Shown piece after piece: positions 7,226 to 14,318 of a stretch of 22,466 bases of DNA. The DNA is from DASXRU01 sp039933315 (lineage in GTDB: Bacteria > Acidobacteriota > Blastocatellia > Pyrinomonadales > Pyrinomonadaceae): the NCBI GenBank assembly GCA_039933315.1, contig JBDTOI010000058.1, forward strand, positions 1 through 22,466. The letters are read 5' to 3'. Position numbers and translations under genes: made by a program. The notes beneath the pieces were generated by a model, which was not told where the DNA came from, did not search any database, and saw nothing but the letters and a program-made list of their open reading frames with translations. Position 1 is the stretch's first letter, and the number at the start of each line of letters is the position of its first letter.

Positions 7226-7312
7226 TGCTGTTTAATCGGCAGGTGTCTCCCCTATTCCGTTCTGGCCGCGTCGTCAGGCACCACGACATAGCTCTGGCGG
7301 CCAGTCTTCACC
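7226..7312 (+). ncRNA. predicted pseudoknot RNA, copy 2 of a tandem pair
   Basis: This copy lies 97 bp after copy 1 and matches it at 42 of 46 core positions (7242-7287 versus 7145-7190). CTGGCCG (7262-7268) pairs with CGGCCAG (7298-7304), and GTCGT with ACGAC around loop CAGGCACC. The loop differs from copy 1 by A to G, which still pairs with GGTGTCT (7242-7248) as a G-U wobble. The 10-nt linker before CGGCCAG has the same length in both copies but mostly unrelated sequence. That pattern is expected of selected structure. It ends about 110 nt before the start codon at 7424. Confidence 0.55.
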
Positions 7313-7423
7313 CACAAGGTTAACCAGGGTTCCAGGGGTTGCAGTTCAGCGCTCCTTGCCTCGAGGCGAGGGATCCGTCTGACACTGCACGACTTTTCCT
7401 TCAAAACTCCAGGAGGTCCACCC

Positions 7424-8764
7424 ATGAAGAAGTCCGCAAGGATTTTGGTTTTTCTGCTTTTTGCGGCGGCGCTCGCATTCCCAATGTGGATGTCGAGGTC
7501 CGTCGAAGGTCAATCCGCAGTTCAAGCCCTCACTACTGACATGGACGCCAAGACCGACGATCTATTCAACAATTTCGGCGTCAGGGGTCTACCACCCGAT
7601 GATTGCGATCCGAACAACCAGCCCGTCGCCCCCACGGCCCGAGGCAATGGCAGGTTCGAACATAACCTCTTCATCTTCGAGGAAGAGGAAACCGTCGATG
7701 ACGGCCTTGGACCAACCTATAACGATGTAGGGTGCGTCACCTGTCATCAATCTGTTGATACCGGCGCGTTTGGCCAACAAATGGAGTTCAGGGCCGGGCA
7801 TTTGTCCGGATCGACCTTCGTTGATGCTGCCGGCGGCCAGCTAATCCACGCTCGCGGAACTGACTCAGATATCGTCGAGCACATAAACACCGGCGAGACG
7901 GTGAAGAGTTTCCGACTCGTCCTCAGTACGCTGGGTGACGGTTTCGTGGAATGCCTCTCGAACACATCTCTCCAAAACAACGTGGCCGCACAACCCTTCG
8001 GCCAGCGAGGCACGCTGGTGTCGGTACCAGTCACTGAAGCCAACAACACCTTGCGCATCGGCCGCTTTGGCTGGAAAGCGCAGCAGGCCAGCCTGCTTTC
8101 GTTCTCGGGCGATGCCTATTTGAACGAAATGGGCATAACCAACAAGTTCGACGGATTCGGGGGAAGGAGTTCTTCTAACCCGGCTGCGGGAACTTCAGAG
8201 AACCCGGCCAGCACGGCTGAGGGTGTTATCAACGTGACTTTCCCATCTCCATTCGACCCTGTAGCCGATCCAGAAGATGATGGCGACGACGTGCTTGCGT
8301 TTGCCGACTTTATGGCAGCAACGCGAGCTCCCGGCCGCCAAAACCCCATCCCCGCTGCTGCGGTCAGGGGCGACCCGCTGTTCACTCAAGTCGGTTGCGC
8401 AGTTTGCCACACGCGAAACTTCACCACTGCCCCTGCGGGGACATTGATCAACGGTGGAGCGTTCACGGTGCCGACAGCTCTGGGCAACAAAATCATCCAT
8501 CCCTTCAGCGACTTTGCGCTGCATGATGTAGGCACTGGCGATGGCATAGTGCAAAACGGCGGTCAGGCCACAGCGAATCAAATGCGAACCGCGCCTCTCT
8601 GGGGCATCCGGGCCCGCAATAGACTGATGCATGACGGCCTGGATATCACTATCTCTGACTCAATTCAGCGTCACGCCGGCCAGGCCACAGCGGCCCGGAA
8701 CGCGTTTAATTCTTTGACGGCCCAGCAGAGGTCGGATCTTATCTTCTTCGTCCTGTCGCTATAG
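7424..8764 (+). CDS. secreted di-heme oxidoreductase (DHOR/DUF1111-like)
   Basis: This 446-residue exported c-type cytochrome carries two heme-binding sites, CVTCH (C104, C107, H108) and CAVCH (C325, C328, H329). A Sec signal peptide covers about residues 1-30 (MKKS, hydrophobic run, then a cut near VEGQS). The C-terminal block MRTAPLWGIRARNRLMHDG is typical of the di-heme oxidoreductase family related to cytochrome c peroxidases. The AGGAGGT at 7411-7417 lies 6 nt before the ATG. The protein would need the ccm machinery encoded downstream. It has a long structured leader with its own likely promoter, and a strong terminator follows, so it is probably a single-gene transcript. The reaction is not established for the family; periplasmic thiol or peroxide chemistry has been proposed. 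Confidence 0.85.
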   Translation: MKKSARILVFLLFAAALAFPMWMSRSVEGQSAVQALTTDMDAKTDDLFNNFGVRGLPPDDCDPNNQPVAPTARGNGRFEHNLFIFEEEETVDDGLGPTYNDVGCVTCHQSVDTGAFGQQMEFRAGHLSGSTFVDAAGGQLIHARGTDSDIVEHINTGETVKSFRLVLSTLGDGFVECLSNTSLQNNVAAQPFGQRGTLVSVPVTEANNTLRIGRFGWKAQQASLLSFSGDAYLNEMGITNKFDGFGGRSSSNPAAGTSENPASTAEGVINVTFPSPFDPVADPEDDGDDVLAFADFMAATRAPGRQNPIPAAAVRGDPLFTQVGCAVCHTRNFTTAPAGTLINGGAFTVPTALGNKIIHPFSDFALHDVGTGDGIVQNGGQATANQMRTAPLWGIRARNRLMHDGLDITISDSIQRHAGQATAARNAFNSLTAQQRSDLIFFVLSL

Positions 8765-8793
8765 TCCGGCGCAACCTGACGAAGCTTAACCTG

Positions 8794-8827
8794 GAAGCTC
8801 GCCGGACTTCATTGCCCGGCGAGCTTC
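8794..8827 (+). terminator. intrinsic-type terminator hairpin
   Basis: GAAGCTCGCCGG (8794-8805) and CCGGCGAGCTTC (8816-8827) form a perfect 12-bp stem with a 10-nt loop, 30 bp after the di-heme gene stop. The tail TTCTTCTCCC is pyrimidine-rich but not a pure T run, so efficiency is uncertain. Confidence 0.7.
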
Positions 8828-8998
8828 TTCTCCCGCAGCGGCATCTGCCTGCTCCGGCAAGCGTGTGGTACTGATAGAAAACTTCGCATGGTCTTACCCG
8901 GGGGTGTCCGCACTACTATTTCGTTGTTACTATCACTCACAAATTTGACCCGTCCTTAATTTGGTCCTTCAGGTTTTGACTTTCACTGGAGGTTTTCG

Positions 8999-9739
8999 AT
9001 GACACAGACTTCTGCTCAATCCCGCAAACTGGCGGCGGTAAGGATACCTGGCTTGATCCTACTTGTGGCCCTTTGGTCATGCGCTTGCGGCGGCGCGAAT
9101 TCTCAGAACCCGAAGGTAGAGGCGCCGGCTCCGCGGTCACAACCGGTAGCAGCATCGCAGCCGCCACAAATTGCAAAGCTTCCCCCGCAGAACACTGAAG
9201 TCCGGGAAGTTGTGAACCGGATATTTAAGGACGCCGCCGTTATCGATACCAGCAGTAATCCAAACTTCATCGCCGGAGACTTCAACGGCGACCTTTCGCA
9301 GGACATCGCCGTAGTTCTGAAGCCGGCTCCTGGGAAACTGTCCCGTATGAACGAGGAAGCTCCCCCGTGGATTCTGCGGGACCCGTTCGTCACTCCTCAA
9401 CCGGGAACGCCGCCGCTTAGCGTGGCCGATAACGAAACGCTACTGGCAATAATTCACGGGTACGGCCCCAATGACTGGCGCGATCCGCAGGCAACGCAAA
9501 CATATCTGCTAAAGAACGCCGTGGGCTCAGGTATGGAGGGACGCGCAAAAAATGAGTTTGTCGGCGCCAACCAGGGCAGGAAGCTGCCTCGATTGAAAGG
9601 CGATTTAATAGCCGAGGTATTGCGGGGAAAACCAGGATATCTCTACTACGATGAGTCCGCTTACTCGTGGTATGACCCTAAGACTTTTAAGGGCGAGCCG
9701 GAGAGACGACTGGTCCACCCTGGTCCCAGGATTCAATAA
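8999..9739 (+). CDS. exported lipoprotein-like protein with an FG-GAP-like motif
   Basis: This 246-residue protein has a signal segment at about residues 13-30 ending in LWSCAC. C28 or C30 is a possible lipidated cysteine, although the lipobox is imperfect. A Pro/Ala/Gln-rich linker covers about 35-65. Around residue 90, FIAGDFNGDLSQDIAVV carries the DxNxDxxxD calcium-loop pattern of FG-GAP or VCBS-type blades; only one such motif is visible. The remainder is unrecognised. A GGAGG at 8988-8992 sits 6 nt before the ATG, making the start firm. It follows a terminator, so it likely has its own promoter, and the exported rhodanese gene lies 51 bp downstream in the same direction. Function is unknown; location is predicted to be membrane-attached on the periplasmic side. 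Confidence 0.7.
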   Translation: MTQTSAQSRKLAAVRIPGLILLVALWSCACGGANSQNPKVEAPAPRSQPVAASQPPQIAKLPPQNTEVREVVNRIFKDAAVIDTSSNPNFIAGDFNGDLSQDIAVVLKPAPGKLSRMNEEAPPWILRDPFVTPQPGTPPLSVADNETLLAIIHGYGPNDWRDPQATQTYLLKNAVGSGMEGRAKNEFVGANQGRKLPRLKGDLIAEVLRGKPGYLYYDESAYSWYDPKTFKGEPERRLVHPGPRIQ

Positions 9740-9790
9740 GGCAAGCTATAGTTGCGCGCAACGTCTCCATTACGTCAGATGAGGTAACGA

Positions 9791-10285
9791 ATGAATTGCA
9801 AAAAGTGGGCCTCGTTCTTGTTCGTGCTTGTCGTGATAAGCATGGCTCAAGTTAGCGCGGGAGCTGGTATGAACCCTCGCCAGTCTCTTGGTCTTCTTCA
9901 GGCTCAGAGTACCCTCGCCGCCATTCCAGCGGCGGAATTCATCAGCACTGAGGAGTTGAAAGCAAAACTGGCCAGAAACGAACCGGTAACAATAATAGAT
10001 GTCCGTGGAACCAGCAGTTTCGCTGACAGCGACAATACGATTAAGGGCTCCATCCATGTAAAACTGCGGAGACTCAAAAGCAGGCTCGCCTTTCCCCCGC
10101 TGAAGCGCGTCCCGCGCGATGGCGAAGTCGTAACTTACTGCGCCTGCCCCAGCGACGAGTCGGCAGTTGACGCCGCGCGAATTCTTGCCCACGCCGGGTT
10201 CAAGCGCGTGCGAGTGTTGAAGGGCGGTTGGCGAATGTGGTTAGCGGCCAAAGGCCCGATAGTGTCGAGGCCGAAAGCAAATTAG
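9791..10285 (+). CDS. exported rhodanese-domain protein
   Basis: This 164-residue protein starts with an export signal at about residues 1-24 and continues with one rhodanese domain: ISTEELKAKL, TIIDVRG (residues 67-73), I-GSIHV, and an active-site loop YCACPSDESA with C117 and C119. The domain closes with VLKGGWRMWLAAKGPI. Rhodaneses carry sulfur as a cysteine persulfide; this one would act in the periplasm. The loop matches the CACPSDxS subtype rather than the classic CRxGxR. It follows the lipoprotein-like gene and is probably co-transcribed. The MITE begins about 80 bp after its stop. The partner is unknown; the shared export route and neighbouring di-heme protein suggest periplasmic sulfur or thiol chemistry. 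Confidence 0.83.
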   Translation: MNCKKWASFLFVLVVISMAQVSAGAGMNPRQSLGLLQAQSTLAAIPAAEFISTEELKAKLARNEPVTIIDVRGTSSFADSDNTIKGSIHVKLRRLKSRLAFPPLKRVPRDGEVVTYCACPSDESAVDAARILAHAGFKRVRVLKGGWRMWLAAKGPIVSRPKAN

Positions 10286-10365
10286 CGCTGACGGAAGCGA
10301 CTCGATCAGGCTTCTTAATAGTTTTTGCAGCATCGGCGCCGACTGTTTTTGCAAGGTCGCCTAAG

Positions 10366-10568
10366 CTTCTTCACGGCTTTGCACAAAAAATTGCCGACTG
10401 GTTCGAAGCGGACGTGAACGTCTAAGATCACATTGGTTCGTGTTGCTTCGATTTCGTGTAATTCCGTGGATCGTGTGCTCAGGATTCGCCGCCCTACGAT
10501 CCACGAAATCACAATAAGCTACACGAAGAAACACGAAATAAGGGTTTTTGTGCAAAGCCCTTCTTCAC
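10366..10568. mobile_element. MITE-like element with 15-bp TIRs and 9-bp target duplication
   Basis: The perfect terminal inverted repeats are GGCTTTGCACAAAAA at 10375-10389 and its reverse complement at 10545-10559. Immediately outside both ends lies the identical 9-mer CTTCTTCAC (10366-10374 and 10560-10568), a textbook target site duplication. The 185-bp element contains no gene. Inside it, an imperfect inverted pair around CCGTGGATCGT (10464-10474) and ACGATCCACGAAAT (10496-10509), with flanking TTCGTGT units, matches the repeats that bound the GxxExxY cassette at 4393-4902. It was presumably moved by a transposase encoded elsewhere. It fills most of the 375-bp gap between the rhodanese and ccmA genes. 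Confidence 0.88.
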
Positions 10569-10660
10569 CATGACAAGCTCGGCAGATGTCAGCTATCATA
10601 GCCACTCCAATCGAAATCTTTTCTTAATCGCATATCTGTTTCGAGTAGCTTTAGCGAGCC

Positions 10661-11314
10661 ATGTTGGAAGTCGTGAATCTAGCGTGCGTGCGGGGAGATC
10701 GCCGCCTCTTTAGCAGCATGAACTTCTCGGTATCGCCCGGTACCTTCCTGCAAGTTACCGGGCCCAACGGCAGTGGCAAGACAAGTTTGCTGCGAATGCT
10801 CTGCGGATTGCTCACCGCGGAGGAGGGGGAGATTCGCTGGCAAGGTGCGAACATTCGCGCTCTCGGTGAGGAATATTTCTCGGCCCTCACCTACATCGGC
10901 CACCGCAATGGAGTTAAGGAAGAGCTGACGTCGCTGGAGAACCTGCGCATCTCGAGTGCACTGGCGGGAAATGAAATTAGCCGCGCAGAGGCCCGACGGA
11001 TCCTGGAAAAAATGGGTCTTGGCGGTCGTGAAAATCTGGCTGCGAGACTGCTGTCCGAAGGACAACGAAGACGATCGGCATTGGCCCGGCTCTTGAGTTG
11101 CAAAGCAACTCTCTGGCTGCTTGACGAAGTGCTGACCTCGCTGGATGCCGCCGCAGTTGTCTTAATGAAGGATCTGCTTGAGGAGCACCTAAAGCGGGGT
11201 GGAATGGCGATCGTCGCTACCCACCAGGATCTGAATCTAAGCACGGGCACGATTCAGCGGCTCGAGATTGTACCCGCGGGCCCCGGCGCCGAACCGCTGG
11301 GGTCGCCGGCGTGA
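10661..11314 (+). CDS. ccmA: heme exporter ATP-binding protein CcmA
   Basis: This is the ABC ATPase of the CcmAB complex, whose ATP hydrolysis releases holo-CcmE from CcmC during cytochrome c maturation. The 217-residue protein has Walker A GPNGSGKTS (34-42), the signature LSEGQ (131-135) and Walker B LWLLDE (151-156), followed by a switch histidine in ATHQD. The length is typical of CcmA. The ATG at 10661 has no strong ribosome binding site. ccmB overlaps its end by 4 bp (GTGA), so the two are translationally coupled. This is the first gene of the ccm cluster; the upstream 92 bp after the MITE must hold the promoter if there is one. Confidence 0.95.
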   Translation: MLEVVNLACVRGDRRLFSSMNFSVSPGTFLQVTGPNGSGKTSLLRMLCGLLTAEEGEIRWQGANIRALGEEYFSALTYIGHRNGVKEELTSLENLRISSALAGNEISRAEARRILEKMGLGGRENLAARLLSEGQRRRSALARLLSCKATLWLLDEVLTSLDAAAVVLMKDLLEEHLKRGGMAIVATHQDLNLSTGTIQRLEIVPAGPGAEPLGSPA

Positions 11315-11994
11315 GCGGTCCGTCGACTTTGGCGATGTTTCGTTGGATCGTGGCGCGCGATCTGACACTGGCGTGGCGCCGGCGCGCCGACGTCTTATCG
11401 ACGCTCTTCTTCTTTGTGATTGTGGTGAGTCTGTTCCCGCTGGGGATCGGGCCTGAGATGAACTTACTGCGATCGATTGCCCCGGGTGTCGTTTGGGTGG
11501 CAGCGCTACTGGCTTCGATGCTTTCGTTGGGTAGGGTTTTTGAGAATGACTACCATGACGGAACGCTGGAGCAGTTGCTCTTAACCCCGCAGCCTCTTTA
11601 TCTGGTAGTCATGGGGAAGGTGTTGGCCCAATGGCTGGTTTCGGAATTACCACTGGTATTGATGGCCCCGCTACTGGGCGTGCAGTTTGGCCTGGAGCCG
11701 AACACGTTACTGGTACTTTTCCTTTCGCTGCTGATTGGCACTCCGGTTTTGAGCCTGATCGGAGCCATTGGTGCGGCATTGACCATTGGATTACGCGGAG
11801 GAGGCGTGCTAATAGCGCTCCTTATTCTGCCGCTATACATTCCGGTGTTGATCTTTGGAGCGGGCGCGGTTGATGCCAGTATTATCGGCGTAAGCGCGCT
11901 GCCGAATGTTTACCTGCTGGGGGCCCTACTGGTCTTGTCATTGGTTTTTACCCCCTGGGCAACCGCCGCCGCTTTGCGCATATCTTTGGAATGA
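11311..11994 (+). CDS. ccmB: heme exporter membrane protein CcmB
   Basis: This is the 227-residue permease subunit of the CcmAB transporter in the inner membrane. About six hydrophobic helices are visible, and the family block DYHDGTLEQLLLTP lies after the second. The chosen GTG start overlaps the ccmA stop by 4 bp, which supports coupling; an ATG at 11335 (residue 9) is the alternative. CcmB acts with CcmA and CcmC in handling holo-CcmE. The fold and neighbours make the call secure. Confidence 0.94.
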   Translation: MSGPSTLAMFRWIVARDLTLAWRRRADVLSTLFFFVIVVSLFPLGIGPEMNLLRSIAPGVVWVAALLASMLSLGRVFENDYHDGTLEQLLLTPQPLYLVVMGKVLAQWLVSELPLVLMAPLLGVQFGLEPNTLLVLFLSLLIGTPVLSLIGAIGAALTIGLRGGGVLIALLILPLYIPVLIFGAGAVDASIIGVSALPNVYLLGALLVLSLVFTPWATAAALRISLE

Positions 11995-12001
11995 TACTGC
12001 G

Positions 12002-12583
12002 ATGGTTATGAGACCTTACCTTAAGTGGTTGGCTGGATTATCAATTCTGGTTGCGCCTGGCACGGTCGTACCCGGATCGCAGAGTGTTCGGGCTCAGCGC
12101 TCGCGCATTGTCGAGGCTGTGGAAGTGGTAGGGAATCGTCGTCTCAGTGCGAAGGACATCCTCTCTCATGTTAAGACCCGACCCGGTGAGCCATTCAGTG
12201 CCTGGCAAAGCAGCCGTGATTTGCAAGAACTTGTCAGGCTAGGCGTCTTCGATAAGACACAGCTCCGTGTGACAAGCGAGACAGGAGTTCGCGGAGGCGT
12301 TGTAGTTGTCTTTGAAGTCGCTGAACTGCCCCTTCTACTCGAGGTCAAGTTTCGCGGACTTAGGGGAATTGAAGAATCGGAAGTAATTGCGGCGCTTCGT
12401 GAAAGGAATATCAGTCTGGTGAAAGATTCAGTTTATGATCCTGTCAAAATACGTGCAGCTCGGCTCTTAATTCGGGAGCTTCTTGCCTCTCGTGGTTGGC
12501 CAAATACAGTCGTTACGATTCGCTCGGAACTTGGCGGAACATACGTCTCGATCGAATTCGCGGTTAGCTATGAACAGTATTAA
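12002..12583 (+). CDS. stand-alone tandem POTRA-domain protein
   Basis: This 193-residue exported protein lies inside the ccm cluster, 7 bp after ccmB. A signal peptide spans about residues 1-32 (KWLAGLSILV...VRAQRS). Two POTRA-like repeats follow: about 36-108 (VEAVEVVGNRRLSAKDILSH...GVFDKTQLRV) and about 111-189 (LLEVKFRGLRGIEESEVIAA...LASRGWPNTVVTI). POTRA domains normally precede an outer-membrane beta barrel in BamA/Omp85 proteins, but this protein ends after the second repeat with no barrel. An open frame extends upstream into ccmB, yet the ATG at 12002 begins exactly at the signal peptide. It is not a standard Ccm component. It might scaffold a periplasmic complex or be a BamA paralogue fragment; function is unknown. 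Confidence 0.75.
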   Translation: MVMRPYLKWLAGLSILVAPGTVVPGSQSVRAQRSRIVEAVEVVGNRRLSAKDILSHVKTRPGEPFSAWQSSRDLQELVRLGVFDKTQLRVTSETGVRGGVVVVFEVAELPLLLEVKFRGLRGIEESEVIAALRERNISLVKDSVYDPVKIRAARLLIRELLASRGWPNTVVTIRSELGGTYVSIEFAVSYEQY

Positions 12584-12618
12584 TCCGAAGCCGCGCCGAA
12601 CAAGGAAACTTGGTTTCT

Positions 12619-13350
12619 ATGTCTAGTCGAAAGATAAACTGGTACAAATATGCATCCCCCGCCGCCTTCTACCCGCTGGCGGGGAAACTTATTCCCTGGT
12701 TCGCAGTTCCAGCGGCGATACTTTTTCTGGTAGGGCTCTACGTCGGTTTCTTCATTGCGCCGGTTGATGCCCAGCAGGGCGACGCCTACCGCATAATGTT
12801 CATTCACGTGCCCGCTGCCTGGATGGGAATGTTTCTGTACGTCCTGCTGGCTTTCTATGCCGGGATTGGCTGGGCCTTTAATGCGCGCTTGTCCTCGATG
12901 ATGGCGTCATCGATCGCCGTTACGGGAGCGATCTTTACATTTATTTCGCTGGTGACGGGATCGTTGTGGGGCAAACCCACGTGGGGTACCTGGTGGGTTT
13001 GGGATGCGCGCTTGACCTCAACGCTGATTCTGCTGTTTCTCTATGTCGGGTTCATTTCACTGCAGGCGGCGATTGATGACACGCGCCGCGCCGACCGAGC
13101 TGGGGCCCTTCTGGCAGTCGTGGGCGTCATCAACGTTCCCATCATCTACTTTTCAGTTCAGTGGTGGAACACACTGCACCAGGGCGCGACCATTAGATTG
13201 CTCGGCAAGCCCTCGATTCGGGGCTCCATGGTTGCGGCGATGCTAATCATACTGGCGGCGTGCTGGTTGTACTCGATTGCCGTAATATTGATGCGCCTCC
13301 GTTGTATCATCAGGGAAAGGGAGCATAACGTTGCCGCGGTAGCGGGATAG
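12619..13350 (+). CDS. ccmC: heme handling protein CcmC
   Basis: This 243-residue inner-membrane protein presents heme to CcmE. It has six predicted membrane helices, the tryptophan-rich WWD segment WGTWWVWD at about residues 122-129, and the two flanking heme-ligand histidines, H63 in MFIHVPAAW and H187 in NTLHQG. I chose the ATG at 12619, with AGGA about 12 nt upstream; a TTG at 12610 in the same frame is possible but too close to that site. ccmD follows within 20 bp. Confidence 0.95.
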   Translation: MSSRKINWYKYASPAAFYPLAGKLIPWFAVPAAILFLVGLYVGFFIAPVDAQQGDAYRIMFIHVPAAWMGMFLYVLLAFYAGIGWAFNARLSSMMASSIAVTGAIFTFISLVTGSLWGKPTWGTWWVWDARLTSTLILLFLYVGFISLQAAIDDTRRADRAGALLAVVGVINVPIIYFSVQWWNTLHQGATIRLLGKPSIRGSMVAAMLIILAACWLYSIAVILMRLRCIIREREHNVAAVAG

Positions 13351-13366
13351 GACCTGGTTGATTAAT

Positions 13367-13528
13367 ATGAACTGGTCGGAATTCTTTTCCATGGGCGGCT
13401 ACGCCTTCTACGTTTGGGGCTCTTATCTGGTGGCCCTGATCGTTATGGGCGGCGAGGTATGGCTTCTGCTTCGCCGCAAATCCCTGGTCCGGCGAAATGA
13501 AAACGTTTCGTCCTCCGATTCGAACTAA
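13367..13528 (+). CDS. ccmD: heme exporter small subunit CcmD
   Basis: This 53-residue protein has one membrane helix (about residues 13-35) and the family hallmark MGGYAFYVWGSYLVAL, ending in a short positive and then polar tail. CcmD stabilises the CcmC-heme-CcmE complex and aids release of holo-CcmE. Its position between ccmC and ccmE is the canonical one, and the next start (ccmE, ATG at 13533) is 5 bp after its stop. Confidence 0.93.
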   Translation: MNWSEFFSMGGYAFYVWGSYLVALIVMGGEVWLLLRRKSLVRRNENVSSSDSN

Positions 13529-13532
13529 TAAA

Positions 13533-13976
13533 ATGAAACGACGTCATAAACGAATTGCCTTTATCGCGGCGGGCGTGGCCGGTCTGGCCATCGCCGCCGC
13601 CCTGGTGCTGAATGCTTTTCAGGAGAACCTTGTCTTCTTCTTCAGTCCGTCGCAGGTTGTCGCAAAACAGGCGCCGGTGGGACGAACATTTCGCGTGGGC
13701 GGCCTCGTGGAACAGGGTACCTTCAAGCGTGACAACGATGGACTAACAGCCCGCTTCTCAATCACTGACACGGCCCAGCGTATTCCGGTCGTCTATAAAG
13801 GAATCCTTCCGGACCTGTTTAAGGAAGGCAAAGGTTGCGTCGCGCAGGGCCGAGTAGGCACGGACGGTGTGTTCTATGCGGACCAGGTTCTCGCCAAGCA
13901 CGACGAAAACTACATGCCGCCGGAAGCAGGCCAGGCGATTGATAATGCTAAGGCCTCTAAGACTTTGGTCAAATAG
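13533..13976 (+). CDS. ccmE: periplasmic heme chaperone CcmE
   Basis: This 147-residue membrane-anchored heme chaperone begins MKRRHKRIAFIAAG, a typical CcmE start, with one helix at about residues 8-28. An OB-fold domain follows, and the covalent heme site is HDENY (H123, Y127), after which comes a flexible tail. I preferred the ATG at 13533 over the in-frame ATG at 13497, which would overlap ccmD by 32 bp and add an atypical 12-residue extension. CcmE normally precedes ccmF directly; here a toxin-antitoxin module separates them. Confidence 0.94.
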   Translation: MKRRHKRIAFIAAGVAGLAIAAALVLNAFQENLVFFFSPSQVVAKQAPVGRTFRVGGLVEQGTFKRDNDGLTARFSITDTAQRIPVVYKGILPDLFKEGKGCVAQGRVGTDGVFYADQVLAKHDENYMPPEAGQAIDNAKASKTLVK

Positions 13977-14027
13977 ATCTCAAACGAAGCGTTTGCGTGG
14001 TCGGGTGAAGCGGAGCGGTTCTTCAGA

Positions 14028-14033
14028 TATAAT
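14028..14033 (+). promoter_or_regulatory. putative -10 box for the toxin-antitoxin module
   Basis: A perfect TATAAT lies 30 bp before the antitoxin start and within the 87-bp gap after ccmE. The -35 region (GTGAAG at a 17-bp spacing) is weak. It would let the module, and possibly ccmF beyond it, be transcribed separately from ccmA-E. A strong AGGAGGTG ribosome binding site follows at 14051-14058. Confidence 0.4.
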
Positions 14034-14063
14034 GTCCCCATCACTATTTGAGGAGGTGCAGCC

Positions 14064-14318
14064 ATGAATACGATAACTTTGGCCGACGCGAAAGAGAACC
14101 TCGAGCGATTGATTGATCAGGTATTGGCGGATGCCGAACCAGCAATTTTATGCACTGAGAATGGTGACAAAGTTGTGCTGTTATCTCTGGACGAATTCAA
14201 CTCCTGGAAGGAAACGATCTACCTACTCGGCAACCCCGCCAATGCCGCCCATCTTCGGAAGTCAATGGCAGAAGCACGCGCAGGTAACCTTGATGAGAAA
14301 GCATTGGTTGATGCATGA
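14064..14318 (+). CDS. YefM/Phd-family antitoxin
   Basis: This 84-residue protein binds DNA and neutralises its partner toxin. The N-terminal Phd/YefM dimerisation fold is clear: ITLADAKENLERLIDQVLADAEPAIL followed by GDKVVLLSLDEFNSWKETIYLL. The C-terminal toxin-binding helix AAHLRKSMAEARAGNL matches the YefM pattern. The AGGAGGT at 14051-14057 is close to a perfect anti-Shine-Dalgarno match. Its stop overlaps the toxin start by 4 bp (ATGA), the usual coupling in these modules. It is an accessory insertion inside the ccm operon. Antitoxins of this type repress their own promoter, here probably the TATAAT region just upstream. Confidence 0.88.
   Translation: MNTITLADAKENLERLIDQVLADAEPAILCTENGDKVVLLSLDEFNSWKETIYLLGNPANAAHLRKSMAEARAGNLDEKALVDA

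Noticed and set aside
7071..7289. 72-codon minus-strand open frame containing two similar peptides
   Set aside because: The peptide repetition is explained by the tandem pseudoknot DNA repeats, which read in different frames; conserved base pairing fits an RNA better than a protein.
11906..12001. Longer start for the POTRA protein, overlapping ccmB
   Set aside because: The extra residues are an out-of-frame reading of ccmB, and the signal peptide begins right at the ATG at 12002.
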